NCBI RefSeq assembly: GCF_010078235.1
Contig: NZ_JAABOS010000011.1
Coordinates: 19,278 to 83,277 of the forward strand
Direction of reading: 5' to 3'
Source of the DNA: Cognatundibacterium crateris
GTDB lineage: Bacteria; Pseudomonadota; Gammaproteobacteria; Burkholderiales; Burkholderiaceae_D
DNA length: 64,000 nucleotides
In this document: piece after piece, positions 63,901 through 64,000 of the stretch
How positions within the stretch are numbered: position 1 is the stretch's first letter
How the letters are laid out: each line of letters opens with the position of its first letter
The notes under the pieces: model-generated
Databases searched by the model: none
What the model saw: only the letters and a program-made list of their open reading frames with translations
Told to the model about the DNA's origin: nothing
Program-made: the position numbers and the translations under genes

Positions 63901-63929
63901 AAGACCTGCCCCAAGCAGGGGCAGGTCTT
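63901..63929 (+). terminator. Strong hairpin between fusA and tuf
   Basis: AAGACCTGCCCC (63901-63912) pairs perfectly with GGGGCAGGTCTT (63918-63929) around AAGCA. There is no T-run, so it may attenuate, pause or stabilise the mRNA rather than end it. Confidence 0.65.
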
Positions 63930-63968
63930 CTATTGTTGATAAATCGTTCTTTTTGAAGGAAGAATAAA

Positions 63969-64000
63969 ATGGCAAAAGGTAAGTTCGAACGCACCAAGCC
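63969..64000 (+). CDS. tuf: Elongation factor Tu, partial (5' end only)
   Basis: Ten codons, MAKGKFERTK, are the standard EF-Tu start. AAGGA lies about 9 bases before the ATG. The rest is past the window edge. Confidence 0.93.
   Translation, partial: MAKGKFERTK

Noticed and set aside
61734..63914. A 726-codon open frame antisense to fusA
   Set aside because: It mirrors the strong codon bias of fusA, is rich in Phe/His/Asn/Thr without domain motifs, and overlaps a certain gene.

Overview
The window looks like chromosomal DNA of a betaproteobacterium of the Burkholderiales, most likely an Oxalobacteraceae member of moderate GC content. The support is the rpsL-rpsG-fusA-tuf string, an infA paralogue outside the ribosomal operon, the lipA/lipB/ybeD/dat/dacA group, an E. 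coli-type lysA beside an Lrp regulator, and a fused malonate decarboxylase beta/gamma subunit. The family placement is inference from gene content; no 16S rRNA is present.

Layout. 1-4.2 kb: a secreted protein cut by the window edge, a large secreted zinc metalloprotease and a GNAT acetyltransferase, all minus strand. 4.5-7.5 kb: an IclR regulator, hutG and hutF, the last two steps of five-step histidine degradation. 7.9-14 kb: an M16 peptidase, aroG, a phytanoyl-CoA dioxygenase-like protein, a secreted esterase and a palindromic repeat. 14.2-18.3 kb: a periplasmic solute-binding protein, lysA divergent from an Lrp regulator, an outer-membrane protein and a TlpA-like thioredoxin. 18.3-24.5 kb: a KAS III-like enzyme, a YitT membrane protein, a Gcr-type 'recombinase' membrane protein and a CNNM/CorC-type protein. 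24.8-31.4 kb: a GGDEF-EAL sensor, a phosphofructokinase, and a divergent persulfide-dioxygenase-like / TauE exporter pair with a possible BigR-like remnant behind it. 31.6-36 kb: an arginine-rich small ORF, an HD-GYP phosphodiesterase running straight into mdcDE-mdcG, and an extra infA. 36.4-40 kb: a GAF/GGDEF-like/EAL protein, an internally deleted chemotaxis receptor and a small lipoprotein. 40.3-52.2 kb: lipA, lipB, ybeD, dat and dacA on the minus strand. They are split by about 7.2 kb holding a DUF2917 gene, a LysR regulator, glpR, repeats and glpD-glpK-glpF. 52.2-60.1 kb: a hydrolase, a 2Fe-2S protein, an MCE lipid-transport operon ending in a VanZ gene, and a phosphoethanolamine-transferase-like enzyme. 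60.4-64 kb: the str operon, running off the right edge in tuf.

How genes work together. GlpR-type operators lie both at glpR and over the -35 element of glpD, so the glycerol module looks autoregulated and self-contained. Three cyclic-di-GMP proteins occur within 14 kb. The MCE operon supplies permease, ATPase, substrate-binding protein and lipoprotein for inter-membrane lipid traffic. The points most worth a second look are two families of palindromic repeats, the deleted receptor gene, an apparently orphan mdcDE-mdcG pair whose MdcG lacks a conserved Asp, the glp block inside the lip/dac gene group, and the BigR-like remnant. I found no prophage, transposase, CRISPR array, rRNA or tRNA, and nothing I could confidently call an undescribed system.
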